A DNA stretch of 7,227 bases, from NCBI GenBank assembly GCA_030549955.1, contig JAUQQI010000176.1:1-7227 (forward strand). The letters are read 5' to 3'. The notes beneath the pieces were generated by a model. The model saw only the letters and a list, made by a program, of their open reading frames with translations, was not told the DNA's origin and ran no database searches. Every line of letters begins with the position of its first letter. Position 1 is the first letter of the stretch. Shown piece by piece: positions 1 to 6,001 of the stretch. The translations under genes were made by a program, and so were the position numbers. The stretch is from Chloroflexota bacterium. GTDB taxonomy: Bacteria > Chloroflexota > Dehalococcoidia > JAUQQI01.

Positions 1-27
1 TCCCCGGTCGGGACCGGTGGTTTTTAT
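1..27 (+). terminator. Probable intrinsic terminator at the left edge
   Basis: A 5-bp stem (CCGGT at 4-8 region pairing with ACCGG at 13-17, loop CGGG) is followed within a few bases by TTTTT at 21-25. Read on the plus strand this has the layout of a rho-independent terminator for a gene lying left of the window. The stem may extend beyond the edge, so its strength cannot be judged. The hairpin also lies just past the stop codon of the minus-strand phosphoesterase (28-30) and could end that transcript too, but the T-tract needed on that side would be outside the window. Confidence 0.4.
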
Positions 28-975
28 TCAGGCCTCGACCCGCTGAAGCCTCAAGATCCGGTCGCCTTCGACCTCGACCAGGAAGCCTTTGAAGATGCCC
101 TCATTGTACTCGCTGCCAGGGTTGAGGCACTGGGTTCGGCCGATCCTGACGAATCCCGGGCTCTCGTGGACGTGGCCGTGGAGGGCCACCAGGGGCTGGT
201 ATTTCTCGATGATACGGCGGACTGCCTTCGACCCGACCGGTATCATCAGGACCTGACTGCCCCGGACGATGGGCCGCAGGTCCTTATCCAGGGCCGGTGC
301 CGTGTCGATGGGTGTATCGTGAGGCGGCACATGGATGCAGAAGACCGCCTTGCGTACGTTCCGCACCCTGGCCACCAGCGACTCGAGCTTCACCTCCAGC
401 TCTTCCTCGCTAAGTTCCCGGGGCGAATTAAAAGGCGTCTTGTTCGCCCAGCCGCAACACAGCACTTCATGCTCGTCGTCGAGCCAGACGACTTCGTCTG
501 ACCCGTAAATGACCCGCGGGTCGCTCCGCAGGACCTCATCCACCGAGAACTTATCGTCGTTACCAGGGCTCATTATCACCTTGCACTTCTCGGGAACGCG
601 GTCCGGGATCAGGGAGAGCCAGTGCCGGATGGTCTCGGCCTCAAGCTGCTCGAAAAGGTTTTCCCGGTAGTCCTCGTCGGTGGCGATCCGGTGGGCCTCC
701 TCGGGGGTCGTCCGGTAAGGTATGTAAGCGATGAGCCGGCACTTCTCCTCGAATTTGGGCACCTCTTCTTCGGCCAGAACATAATCCCGCCCCAGCAATG
801 AGGCCCGGTGGGTGCCGTCCGGCTGGCGAATGATGGGCACCATCACTTTGGCCGTCATGTCGCCGCTCAGGATCAGGGCATCCAGGTCGAAGATCCTGGC
901 CGCGTTTAGAAACTTCCGCCAGACGGTTTCGGAACCGTGGAAGTCCGAAGAAAACAAAAACCTGGTTCGTGCCAT
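28..975 (-). CDS. Calcineurin-like metallophosphoesterase
   Basis: Predicted 315-residue cytoplasmic metal-dependent phosphoesterase. The family's metal-binding motifs appear in the expected order: D11-x-H13 near the N-terminus (SSDFHG), G38-D39, G138-N139 followed by D140-D141, H215 in IHVPPHD, and G267-H268-x-H270, with a downstream NPGSE (285-289) typical of the fold. The third motif is GNxD, as in YfcE-type phosphodiesterases, rather than GNHE. These residues coordinate two metal ions in the family and hydrolyse phosphomono- or diesters. The substrate cannot be read from the sequence. There is no signal peptide or membrane segment. The ATG at 973-975 is preceded by AAGGGTGA about 9 nt upstream. 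It is the last gene of the minus-strand run, 30 bp after the membrane protein gene, so co-transcription is likely. A long insert between motifs 2 and 3 (about residues 44-130) is charged and probably helical. Confidence 0.9.
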   Translation of the reverse strand: MARTRFLFSSDFHGSETVWRKFLNAARIFDLDALILSGDMTAKVMVPIIRQPDGTHRASLLGRDYVLAEEEVPKFEEKCRLIAYIPYRTTPEEAHRIATDEDYRENLFEQLEAETIRHWLSLIPDRVPEKCKVIMSPGNDDKFSVDEVLRSDPRVIYGSDEVVWLDDEHEVLCCGWANKTPFNSPRELSEEELEVKLESLVARVRNVRKAVFCIHVPPHDTPIDTAPALDKDLRPIVRGSQVLMIPVGSKAVRRIIEKYQPLVALHGHVHESPGFVRIGRTQCLNPGSEYNEGIFKGFLVEVEGDRILRLQRVEA

Positions 976-1005
976 ACCTCTACGTCACCCTTCTGACCTG
1001 GTTTT

Positions 1006-1469
1006 TCAAACTGATTCATCCTGGGACCCGATTTCCCTCCGGGCCGACCGGACCCGCCCCATTACCTCGAACCGGAAGTCGGACGGGGCGAGTCGCAGGT
1101 CCGAGACGGGCAGGTCCAGCGGCTCCCGTCCGGGGTCCTGGAAGTAGAGCCGGACAGCCATCCTGCCCCCGCCCAAGTGGACCAGAGACACCCGGTCCAC
1201 TTCCGCCCAGCGGGTCGCCACGGTTACCCCGCCCCGCTCGAACCGAAGGCCCTCGTCATGCAGGACGAGGACGGCGTGGTAACGCCGCCGGTAAAACCAG
1301 AGGGCCAGCAGCAGGGCTACGGCCAGGTTTGATATAAAAAGCGGCCAGGAGAGGTATATATCCCCGGCCAGCAGGAAGCTGATAACGGCCCAGCTTACGG
1401 AAACGAGAAAAAAGCGACGACATATATCCTGACCAGGGCACCGACCTGGACGGGTGCAACCTTCCTCAT
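1006..1469 (-). CDS. Two-helix membrane protein with PH-like tail, interrupted by a -1 frameshift
   Basis: Read from the ATG at 1467-1469, which overlaps the upstream stop as ATGA, the zero frame gives MRKVAPVQVG and onward but stops at a TAA at 1395-1397 after 24 codons. The next frame is open from there to the TGA at 1006-1008 and continues the same hydrophobic segment, but it has no ATG, GTG or TTG until a GTG at 1219-1221, deep in the protein. Joining the frames at TTTTTTC (1407-1413) gives 154 residues. These contain membrane helices at about 14-36 and 43-60, a basic YRRRYH turn, then a soluble strand-rich tail (VLVLHDEGLGFERGG, then W88-A-E-V) like bacterial PH (bPH) domains. I infer a small membrane-anchored protein of unknown function. 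The joined product is so regular that the gene is either expressed by programmed or slippage-based shifting, or the sequence lacks one T. Translation is probably coupled to the upstream gene. Confidence 0.7.
1407..1413 (-). promoter_or_regulatory. Candidate -1 frameshift heptamer (T TTT TTC)
   Basis: On the minus strand the zero frame reads GCT TTT TTC, which fits the X XXY YYZ slippery pattern. A -1 shift here gives A-F-F and then continues L-V-S in the long frame. A 6-bp hairpin (AAGCTG at 1396-1391 pairing with CAGCTT at 1381-1376, 9-nt loop) begins 10 nt downstream, and an AGGA lies 13 nt upstream. Both are modest versions of the stimulators known from other frameshift sites. A plain one-base homopolymer deletion explains the same facts. 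Confidence 0.45.
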
Positions 1470-1951
1470 TGCTTAAGCCGCGGCCGGACGTGCCGCGCCA
1501 TCGTCCGACCCAGGTAGGAGTCGCTGACGACCACCCGATTCGGCCCGAGCTCCACCAGGGCCACCCCCAGGTCTGGCCGGTCGAAAAGCTCGACCGCCCG
1601 CCGGACCTGGCTCGAAAAAGACGCCTCGTTTACCAGCACCAGCCAGCCCCAATGCATTCCCTCCCGCTCAACCTGTTTCTCGGCGCCCTGCACCACCTGC
1701 CAGAACTCAGCCCGGTCCAGGGGGCCGGCCCGGACAAAGCAGCCCACCCGGTAATTCGGTAGTACGAAAACAGCCAGGAACCGCGAAAACAGAAACCCGC
1801 GGTTCCGGGTGTTCCCCCGTATAAAAAGGTCAAACCGGACCCGACCGCCCTGGTAGTCCCAGAAGGACTCGGAGAAATCGGCAACCCACTGGCCGCTGCC
1901 GAGCATCAGGTTCTTTTCGAGACCCAGCAAATACTGGCGAACCCGGTCCAT
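1466..1951 (-). CDS. Soluble protein of unknown function
   Basis: A 161-residue ORF that I do not recognise. The pattern is alternating strand and helix: strands at about 37-46 (RVRFDLFIRG) and 58-76 (FLAVFVLPNYRVGCFVRAG), a charged helix at 78-98, a strand at 101-110 (WGWLVLVNEA), a helix at 114-124, and paired strands at 127-145 ending VVVSDS. There is no signal peptide, membrane helix or metal-binding cluster. Coding evidence is its full-length open frame and its position in the operon: it follows the permease by 52 bp and its stop codon overlaps the ATG of the next gene (ATGA). The start is the ATG at 1949-1951. No clear Shine-Dalgarno is visible, and a strong hairpin ends about 12-18 nt upstream, so initiation may depend on that structure. 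A distant nuclease-like or Rossmann-like fold is possible, but no catalytic motif supports it. Confidence 0.75.
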   Translation of the reverse strand: MDRVRQYLLGLEKNLMLGSGQWVADFSESFWDYQGGRVRFDLFIRGNTRNRGFLFSRFLAVFVLPNYRVGCFVRAGPLDRAEFWQVVQGAEKQVEREGMHWGWLVLVNEASFSSQVRRAVELFDRPDLGVALVELGPNRVVVSDSYLGRTMARHVRPRLKQ

Positions 1952-1962
1952 CTTTTCAGGAA

Positions 1963-1993
1963 GTGGGGGCCGGATTTTAAGTCCGGCCCCCGC
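1963..1993 (-). other. Strong intercistronic hairpin
   Basis: A perfect 10-bp GC-rich inverted repeat (GGGGGCCGGA at 1965-1974, TCCGGCCCCC at 1982-1991) has a 7-nt loop, and flanking G-C and G-T pairs could extend it. It lies between the permease stop (2004-2006) and the next start (1951). No T-tract follows on either strand, so it is not a standard intrinsic terminator. A role in mRNA 3'-end stabilisation, partial attenuation or processing of the permease message is inferred. Confidence 0.6.
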
Positions 1994-2003
1994 ACCTTAA
2001 GCT

Positions 2004-3707
2004 TTACTCCGGCGGGATGGTAGCAAAGATCGTCCGCATGTCGACACCGGTGACCCGGTTGCGGTTGGCATAGTAGGCGTAGATGGCCACAGCGGCCAGG
2101 ATCAGCACCAGCGAGAAGATGAAGGGCATTGCCGTCACCAGGTCCGTGATCCCGAAGATGTACCAGCCCTTTGGGTGGGTAATAAACGTCCAGAGGGCCC
2201 ACAGGTTGGCAATAACCGCGGCGGCCCCCACCACCGTCAGGGTTGTTTTGCTCTGGCGGAAAGGCGACCGTTCGAAGATGTCCGCCTTCCGGTAGGCGAA
2301 GAGCAGGGCGGCCAGGACCACCAGCGTGTCGAAGATGCCGCCCCAGATGTCAGTGGCCGTCAGCGCCCCGCCTGGGTTAATGAGGGCGTAAATCAGCGAG
2401 CCCTGCCCCGGGCCAATTCCGGCGGAGCTGAACAGGTCCGACTCGGCAGCTGCCCCGAAGACGGCAACAACTGACACGCCCACGATGGCCCAGGTCGGCG
2501 AGTGGAACCGCTCGCTGACATCGGCGAAGGCCTCCGGCAGCATCCGGTCGAAGGCCATCGCAAAGACCGTCCGGGAGGTCGTCAGGATGAAGGGCGGAAT
2601 GTCATTGGCAACCCACATCGCCGAGAAGAGCACCAGCAGGAACATCACCCAGTTGCCCATACCAAGGCCGGCCGCCTGCATCGCCGCCACCATCGGCATC
2701 CAGCCACCGATCTTCGGCAGACCTGCCGCCTTCCAGTCGCCGCCGCCGTAGTTCATAAAGCCGATGGCCGAGCCCAGGGAGAAGTCGTCGACCCGGCCGA
2801 TCATTGCGCTCGCCCGGCCAAGCAGCAAAGAAATTGTGACGTAGAGCAGGATAACCACGATACCGGTCGTGAGCACGGCCCGGGGAACATTGCGGGCTCC
2901 CTCCTTAACCTCGCCGGCCACGAAGGTCGAGGCGACGTAGCCGCCGTAGGCCCAGACCGCCCCGATCAGGGCGGTAGCCACCGCACCCCAATAGGTATTG
3001 CCGGCGGCAATGCGGGCCATACCCTGGTCAATGGCGGCCCGGGTCACCCGGTCGGCCTGTACCCCGAAGAGCGACTGGATCCCGGCATTGAGGGTATCGG
3101 GGTTGGCCGTCAGGAACAGGATGTAAACCAGCAGCAGGATGATGGCGGGGACGATAAACAGGGCCCACAGGAAGTAGCCGTAAATCCTGACGCCGAAGAA
3201 GGCTATCCCGCTGAAGATGACAATTACCACCAGGCCGAAGAGAAACAGGCCCAGGGGCGAGCTGAACGACTCGGGGACCTGAATGCCGGCCAGGCCACCG
3301 AAAATAATGAGCGACTCCATTACGGCCACGCCAATGAGGCCATAGGAAACCGCCGTCGCCCAGGTGGCCAGCCAGCCGCCAATAAATCCGGCCGCCGGGT
3401 GGATGATACGGGAAATAAACACGTAACCGCCACCGGACCGGGGCATCGCCGCCGCCAGGGACGCATAACACCAGGCCGTCAGCAAAACCAGAATGCCGCC
3501 TAGCAGGAATGCCATCGTCATGGGATGGATTCCCAGGAAGTATTCGCTCTCCCGGACCGGGGTCCAGCCGACGACCTGGAAAACCCGCTTCTGCCAGCCC
3601 AGACCGATAACGTTGCAAAGGCCGATGATTACTGCCGTGGGGAGACCAATTTCGCGAACCAGACCCGTCGCACGCCTGACAAATAACCGTTCTGCCGGAG
3701 CCTCCAT
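2004..3707 (-). CDS. APC-superfamily amino-acid permease
   Basis: A 567-residue integral membrane transporter, predicted to move amino acids or related amines across the cytoplasmic membrane by proton symport or exchange. It opens with FVRRATGLVREIG (9-21), a common entry to APC (AA_permease_2) proteins, followed by the first helix. Other family hallmarks are MPRSGGGYVFISR (88-100), VAGEVKEGARNVPRA (263-277), and an RTVFAMAFDRMLPEAFADV segment (379-397) followed by SPTWAI. About 12 hydrophobic helices can be counted: roughly 22-38, 63-87, 104-135, 152-172, 178-200, 238-262, 278-297, 349-367, 404-421, 454-472, 488-508 and 525-547. The length is somewhat above the usual 450-500, with an extra hydrophilic loop at about 300-345 and another at 423-450. 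The substrate cannot be named. The ATG at 3705-3707 has a GGGGGTAGGT ribosome-binding region just upstream. It is the first gene of the minus-strand run and has its own promoter at 3810-3838. Confidence 0.93.
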   Translation of the reverse strand: MEAPAERLFVRRATGLVREIGLPTAVIIGLCNVIGLGWQKRVFQVVGWTPVRESEYFLGIHPMTMAFLLGGILVLLTAWCYASLAAAMPRSGGGYVFISRIIHPAAGFIGGWLATWATAVSYGLIGVAVMESLIIFGGLAGIQVPESFSSPLGLFLFGLVVIVIFSGIAFFGVRIYGYFLWALFIVPAIILLLVYILFLTANPDTLNAGIQSLFGVQADRVTRAAIDQGMARIAAGNTYWGAVATALIGAVWAYGGYVASTFVAGEVKEGARNVPRAVLTTGIVVILLYVTISLLLGRASAMIGRVDDFSLGSAIGFMNYGGGDWKAAGLPKIGGWMPMVAAMQAAGLGMGNWVMFLLVLFSAMWVANDIPPFILTTSRTVFAMAFDRMLPEAFADVSERFHSPTWAIVGVSVVAVFGAAAESDLFSSAGIGPGQGSLIYALINPGGALTATDIWGGIFDTLVVLAALLFAYRKADIFERSPFRQSKTTLTVVGAAAVIANLWALWTFITHPKGWYIFGITDLVTAMPFIFSLVLILAAVAIYAYYANRNRVTGVDMRTIFATIPPE

Positions 3708-3732
3708 TGTGACCTACCCCCTTTTGAGTGGT

Positions 3733-3748
3733 TAACACCGGACCGGAA
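3733..3748 (+). repeat. Direct repeat copy 1 (TAACACCG-GA-CCGGAA)
   Basis: A 16-bp element that matches copy 2 at 3814-3829 in 14 of 16 positions, differing only in the two central bases. It lies in the untranslated leader of the permease gene, 26 bp upstream of its ATG. The start-to-start distance between copies is 81 bp. Confidence 0.6.
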
Positions 3749-3790
3749 ACAATACGCTGCTTTTTACTTCTCACCCCCCTACGATGCATA

Positions 3791-3799
3791 TGGTAAAAT
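3791..3799 (+). promoter_or_regulatory. Possible extended -10 promoter for the nucleotidyltransferase operon
   Basis: TGG-TAAAAT at 3791-3799 matches an extended -10 element (TGn followed by 5 of 6 consensus bases). No convincing -35 lies 16-18 bp upstream (TCACCC at 3771-3776), so the extended motif would carry recognition. A start near 3806 would leave a leader of about 46 nt before the GTG at 3852. It would run through the permease promoter in the opposite direction. Confidence 0.35.
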
Positions 3800-3809
3800 A
3801 ACCCGGCTT

Positions 3810-3838
3810 AACCTAACACCGCCCCGGAATTTTGTCAA
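3810..3838 (-). promoter_or_regulatory. Sigma70-type promoter for the permease
   Basis: On the minus strand a perfect -35 TTGACA (3838-3833), a 17-bp spacer and TAGGTT (3815-3810) preceded by TGT form an extended -10 promoter. The expected start is near 3803, giving a leader of about 96 nt. Its -35 overlaps the ribosome-binding region of the divergent nucleotidyltransferase gene, and its spacer is filled by repeat copy 2, which suggests repressor access. Confidence 0.65.
3814..3829 (+). repeat. Direct repeat copy 2 (TAACACCG-CC-CCGGAA)
   Basis: Second copy of the 16-bp element seen at 3733-3748, with 14 of 16 bases identical. It sits almost exactly between the -35 and -10 of the permease promoter, where a bound protein would block RNA polymerase. 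Confidence 0.6.
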
Positions 3839-3851
3839 GGTCTGGCCGAGA

Positions 3852-4610
3852 GTGCAGGGTCTGGACCCGAAGGCGGAAGCCGTCCGGCTTATTGAGGCCG
3901 CAGCCCGGAAGGGCATCATGCTGCGGGCGCTGGGCGGCGTGGCCATCGCCCTGCGGTGCCCGTCGGCTCGCCACCGTCAGGATCCGGCCCGGATACCTGA
4001 CCTGGATTTTGCAACTTACAGCCGGTGGCGGGGGGAAGTTAAAGAGCTCTTCGTTGACCAGGGCTACGAACCCAACAGGCTCTTCAATGCCCTTCAGGGC
4101 CGGACCCGGCTGAACTTCTTCCGGCCGGCAGGGAACGGGGAAGTTGATGTCTTCCTTGATACCTTTCGAATGTGTCACCGGTTGAGTCTGGTCGGCCGCC
4201 TCGAGGCTCATGATTATACCCTGCCCCTTGCCGACCTTTTGCTGACCAAGCTCCAGGTCGTTCAGTTAAATGAGAAGGACCTGCTGGATATCCTGGCCCT
4301 TCTGAAGGGCTACCCCCTGGGAGCCGAGCCGACCGGCATCGACCCCGGCCCCATCGTCCGGCTCTGCGCCGCCGACTGGGGCTGGTACCGGACCGTCACC
4401 CTGAACCTGGACCGGATCCTCCAACTCGCCCCCCGCTACCTCGACACCGCCGACCTCAGGCTGGTCGGCGGTCGCATTCAGGAGCTGCGGGCCCAGATCG
4501 AGGGGAACCCCAAGTCCATCTTCTGGAAGGCCCGGGCCGCGGTCGGCGAGCGGGTCCGCTGGTACGACCTGCCGGAGGATGTTAAGGCCCACCGGGAGCA
4601 GCTGGTATGA
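3852..4610 (+). CDS. Nucleotidyltransferase-fold protein, MNT/AbiEii-like (paralog 1)
   Basis: 252 residues. Nucleotidyltransferase-fold signature: LGGVAIAL with G28-G29, then PDLDF with D50 and D52 as the paired metal-binding acidic residues, and a third aspartate D99 in VDVFLD. After it comes a helical segment ADLLLTKLQVVQ with K133 and NEKDLLD (140-146), resembling the lysine and KD-type region of AbiEii-family proteins, which transfer nucleotides to RNA or protein targets. The active site looks intact. The target and true role are unknown. The C-terminal half shares an IDP, DWG-WY-TV-NL motif series and a PKS-WK-RA-VG-RV-WY ending with the next gene. The start is taken as GTG at 3852 with AAGGT 10 nt upstream; no ATG lies in frame near by. 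Its stop overlaps the next start (ATGA), so the two are translationally coupled. No AbiEi-like antitoxin regulator is adjacent. Confidence 0.82.
   Translation: MQGLDPKAEAVRLIEAAARKGIMLRALGGVAIALRCPSARHRQDPARIPDLDFATYSRWRGEVKELFVDQGYEPNRLFNALQGRTRLNFFRPAGNGEVDVFLDTFRMCHRLSLVGRLEAHDYTLPLADLLLTKLQVVQLNEKDLLDILALLKGYPLGAEPTGIDPGPIVRLCAADWGWYRTVTLNLDRILQLAPRYLDTADLRLVGGRIQELRAQIEGNPKSIFWKARAAVGERVRWYDLPEDVKAHREQLV
3997..4012 (+). repeat. Conserved DNA block shared by the two paralogs, copy 1
   Basis: CTGACCTGGATTTTGC, encoding the DLDFA active-site segment, is identical at 4857-4872 in the second paralog. It is a remnant of the gene duplication kept by selection on the catalytic motif. Confidence 0.6.
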
Positions 4611-5503
4611 GCGGGCAGGGCTTTGTGCTGTGGGTTTCGGAACGCCGGCTCCCGCCCGAGTGGGGCGGGGTCGTGCCGAGCGAGGTTTTCTTTGCCGAGG
4701 GCCGGCGGCTGGCCGCGCTGGCGCAGGAGCGGGGGATCGTTTTGCGGTTGCTGGGCGGGGTCGCGATCCGGATGCACTGCGAGAACCAGGCCGATTTTGC
4801 CCGGCGGCTCGGCCGGCTGGTAACGGATGCGCCCTTCCGGGCCGAGCAGGAATTCACTGACCTGGATTTTGCCGCTTACCGGCGTCAACGGCCTCAGCTA
4901 CCGGGATTTTTTGCCGAGCTGGGTTACATCAAGCGCAAAACCACCCTTTCCACGGCCGCCTCCGAACGTCATATTTATTTCCACCCCGACGGCTGGTTCC
5001 AGGTCGACGTCTTCTTCGACAAGCTTATGTTCAACCATGACATACCCCTTAAGGACCGGCTGGGGCTGGACTTTCCGACCATTACCCCTACCGACCTGCT
5101 CTTAGAAAAGCTGCAGATCGTCGAGTTCTCCGAAAAGGACCTCAAGGACACCTGGCTCCTTTTGCGGGCCCACCCCCTGGCCCCCGCCGAGGCCGATGCT
5201 ATCGACCCGAATTACCTTGCCCGGCTGCTTAGTCGGGATTGGGGCTTCTGGTATACTGTTGTGGTCAACCTTAACCGTTGCCGGGAGCTGGCCTGGGGCT
5301 CGGAGCTGCTTAACGAAGCAGACCGGGCCGATATTATTGCCAAGGTTGAAGAGCTACTGAGGCGGCTCGAGGCCGAGCCAAAATCGCTGGGCTGGAAATT
5401 GCGGGCCGGGGTAGGACCCAGGGTGTGCTGGTACCGGCCGGTTGAGACCGAAGCGACGGTGATCGACTACGGAATCTGGCGGGTCAAACCGGACGGGGGG
5501 TGA
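4607..5503 (+). CDS. Nucleotidyltransferase-fold protein, MNT/AbiEii-like (paralog 2)
   Basis: 298 residues, clearly homologous to the preceding protein over nearly its whole length. Motifs in order: LLGGVAI (G50-G51), TDLDF (D85, D87), VDVFFD (D134), LLLEKLQIV (K168) and SEKDLKD (175-181). The DWG-FWYTV-NLNR and PKS-GWK-RAGVG-RV-WY stretches are shared too. It differs by about 27 extra N-terminal residues, about 13 extra residues between the GG and DxD motifs, and an extra C-terminal tail ending VIDYGIWRVKPDGG. The residues expected for catalysis are present. The ATG overlapping the previous TGA has a GGGAG 8 nt upstream, which supports this start. A GTG at 4673 is an alternative that would remove most of the extension. 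Coupled translation suggests the two proteins are made in matched amounts and may form a heterodimer; that last point is inference. Confidence 0.85.
   Translation: MSGQGFVLWVSERRLPPEWGGVVPSEVFFAEGRRLAALAQERGIVLRLLGGVAIRMHCENQADFARRLGRLVTDAPFRAEQEFTDLDFAAYRRQRPQLPGFFAELGYIKRKTTLSTAASERHIYFHPDGWFQVDVFFDKLMFNHDIPLKDRLGLDFPTITPTDLLLEKLQIVEFSEKDLKDTWLLLRAHPLAPAEADAIDPNYLARLLSRDWGFWYTVVVNLNRCRELAWGSELLNEADRADIIAKVEELLRRLEAEPKSLGWKLRAGVGPRVCWYRPVETEATVIDYGIWRVKPDGG
4857..4872 (+). repeat. Conserved DNA block shared by the two paralogs, copy 2
   Basis: Identical 16-bp copy of the block at 3997-4012, in the codons of the DLDFA active-site motif. Confidence 0.6.
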
Positions 5504-5523
5504 AATAACCGGGATAAGGGACC

Positions 5524-5976
5524 ATGCGGGATTTCGGGGTCATACGTCGTTTGGTGGAGCAATTCTTATTCGAAAATTCCGCCCGGTCATTTCCGTGGGT
5601 AGACAACCTTTCCCCGTCCGACCGGGCCGACTTTCGGACCGAACTGGAGCGATTGTGGCAGGCCGCGACGGCCACCGGCCGTTGGGGCGAGGTCCGGGAG
5701 TTTCTGGAGGACTGGGAGGCGACGGCCGAGGTGATCCGGGACCGGAATCGGGCCGAGTTTTTAAAGCGTCCCCCAGAGGAGAAAGAGTACTGGGACGACC
5801 AGCTTATACCTCTAAGCGCCGTCCCGGTTGGGAGCCTTGGGGTCGTCCGGCGGCTGCGGGGCGAGCTTTCGGGCATCCTGCGGGCTGATGTAGGCCGGTA
5901 CCGCCTCTACTTCCGGGTCGAGGAAGATGCCGGGTATATAAACATCGACCTGGTGGTCCGCCGGCCGGGTTCTTGA
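5524..5976 (+). CDS. Helical protein with RelE/ParE-like C-terminus, possible toxin or fusion
   Basis: 150 residues. The N-terminal half is charged and helical: LSPSDRADF (29-37) and LEDWEATAEVIRDRNRAEF (61-79) resemble small antitoxin-associated proteins of the DUF6247 type, from memory only. The C-terminal part, RLRGELSG (110-117) followed by GRYRLYFRVEED (124-135) and INIDLVVRR (139-147), follows the RelE/ParE toxin pattern, with a glycine-rich turn before the R-Y-R strand and a final strand ending in arginines. The usual RelE N-terminal helices are not obvious, so this may be a fused or atypical member, or unrelated. It starts 20 bp after the second nucleotidyltransferase, with a short-spaced AAGGGA before the ATG, and is probably in the same transcript. 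No separate antitoxin gene is seen. Confidence 0.6.
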   Translation: MRDFGVIRRLVEQFLFENSARSFPWVDNLSPSDRADFRTELERLWQAATATGRWGEVREFLEDWEATAEVIRDRNRAEFLKRPPEEKEYWDDQLIPLSAVPVGSLGVVRRLRGELSGILRADVGRYRLYFRVEEDAGYINIDLVVRRPGS

Positions 5977-6001
5977 CTTAAAAGTTCGTAAACCGTATCT
6001 T
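5973..6001 (+). promoter_or_regulatory. Sigma70-type promoter for the NAD kinase and recN genes
   Basis: TTGACT (5973-5978), a 17-bp spacer and TATCTT (5996-6001) give five of six and four of six consensus matches. The -35 contains the stop codon (5974-5976) of the preceding gene. A start near 6008 leaves a leader of about 23 nt that carries the AGGAGG at 6017-6022. This separates the housekeeping pair from the accessory genes upstream. Confidence 0.65.

Noticed and set aside
1006..1221. 71-codon gene starting at GTG 1221 as a complete gene
   Set aside because: It is only the C-terminal part of the PH-like protein. The same frame continues upstream through two membrane helices, so the GTG is internal.
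969..1337. 122-codon plus-strand frame rich in P, G and R
   Set aside because: Composition is that of GC-rich antisense DNA, and it overlaps the supported minus-strand genes.
1256..1459. 67-codon minus-strand frame starting at a TTG near 1459
   Set aside because: It lies in the third frame, gives an R/P/A-rich product, and conflicts with the membrane protein read through the other two frames.
2502..3503. Long open frame of 333 codons on the plus strand opposite the permease
   Set aside because: It is a shadow of GC-rich permease codons. Its product is rich in G, R, Q, H and N without a fold-like pattern, while the minus strand gives a clear transporter.
3028..3789. 253-codon minus-strand frame overlapping the permease start and leader
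   Set aside because: It is out of frame with the well-supported permease, has a low-complexity R/G/P-rich product and spans the permease promoter region's leader.
3852..5503. A classical AbiE toxin-antitoxin system
   Set aside because: The nucleotidyltransferase motifs fit, but there is no AbiEi-type winged-helix antitoxin upstream, and the duplication is unlike standard AbiE layout.
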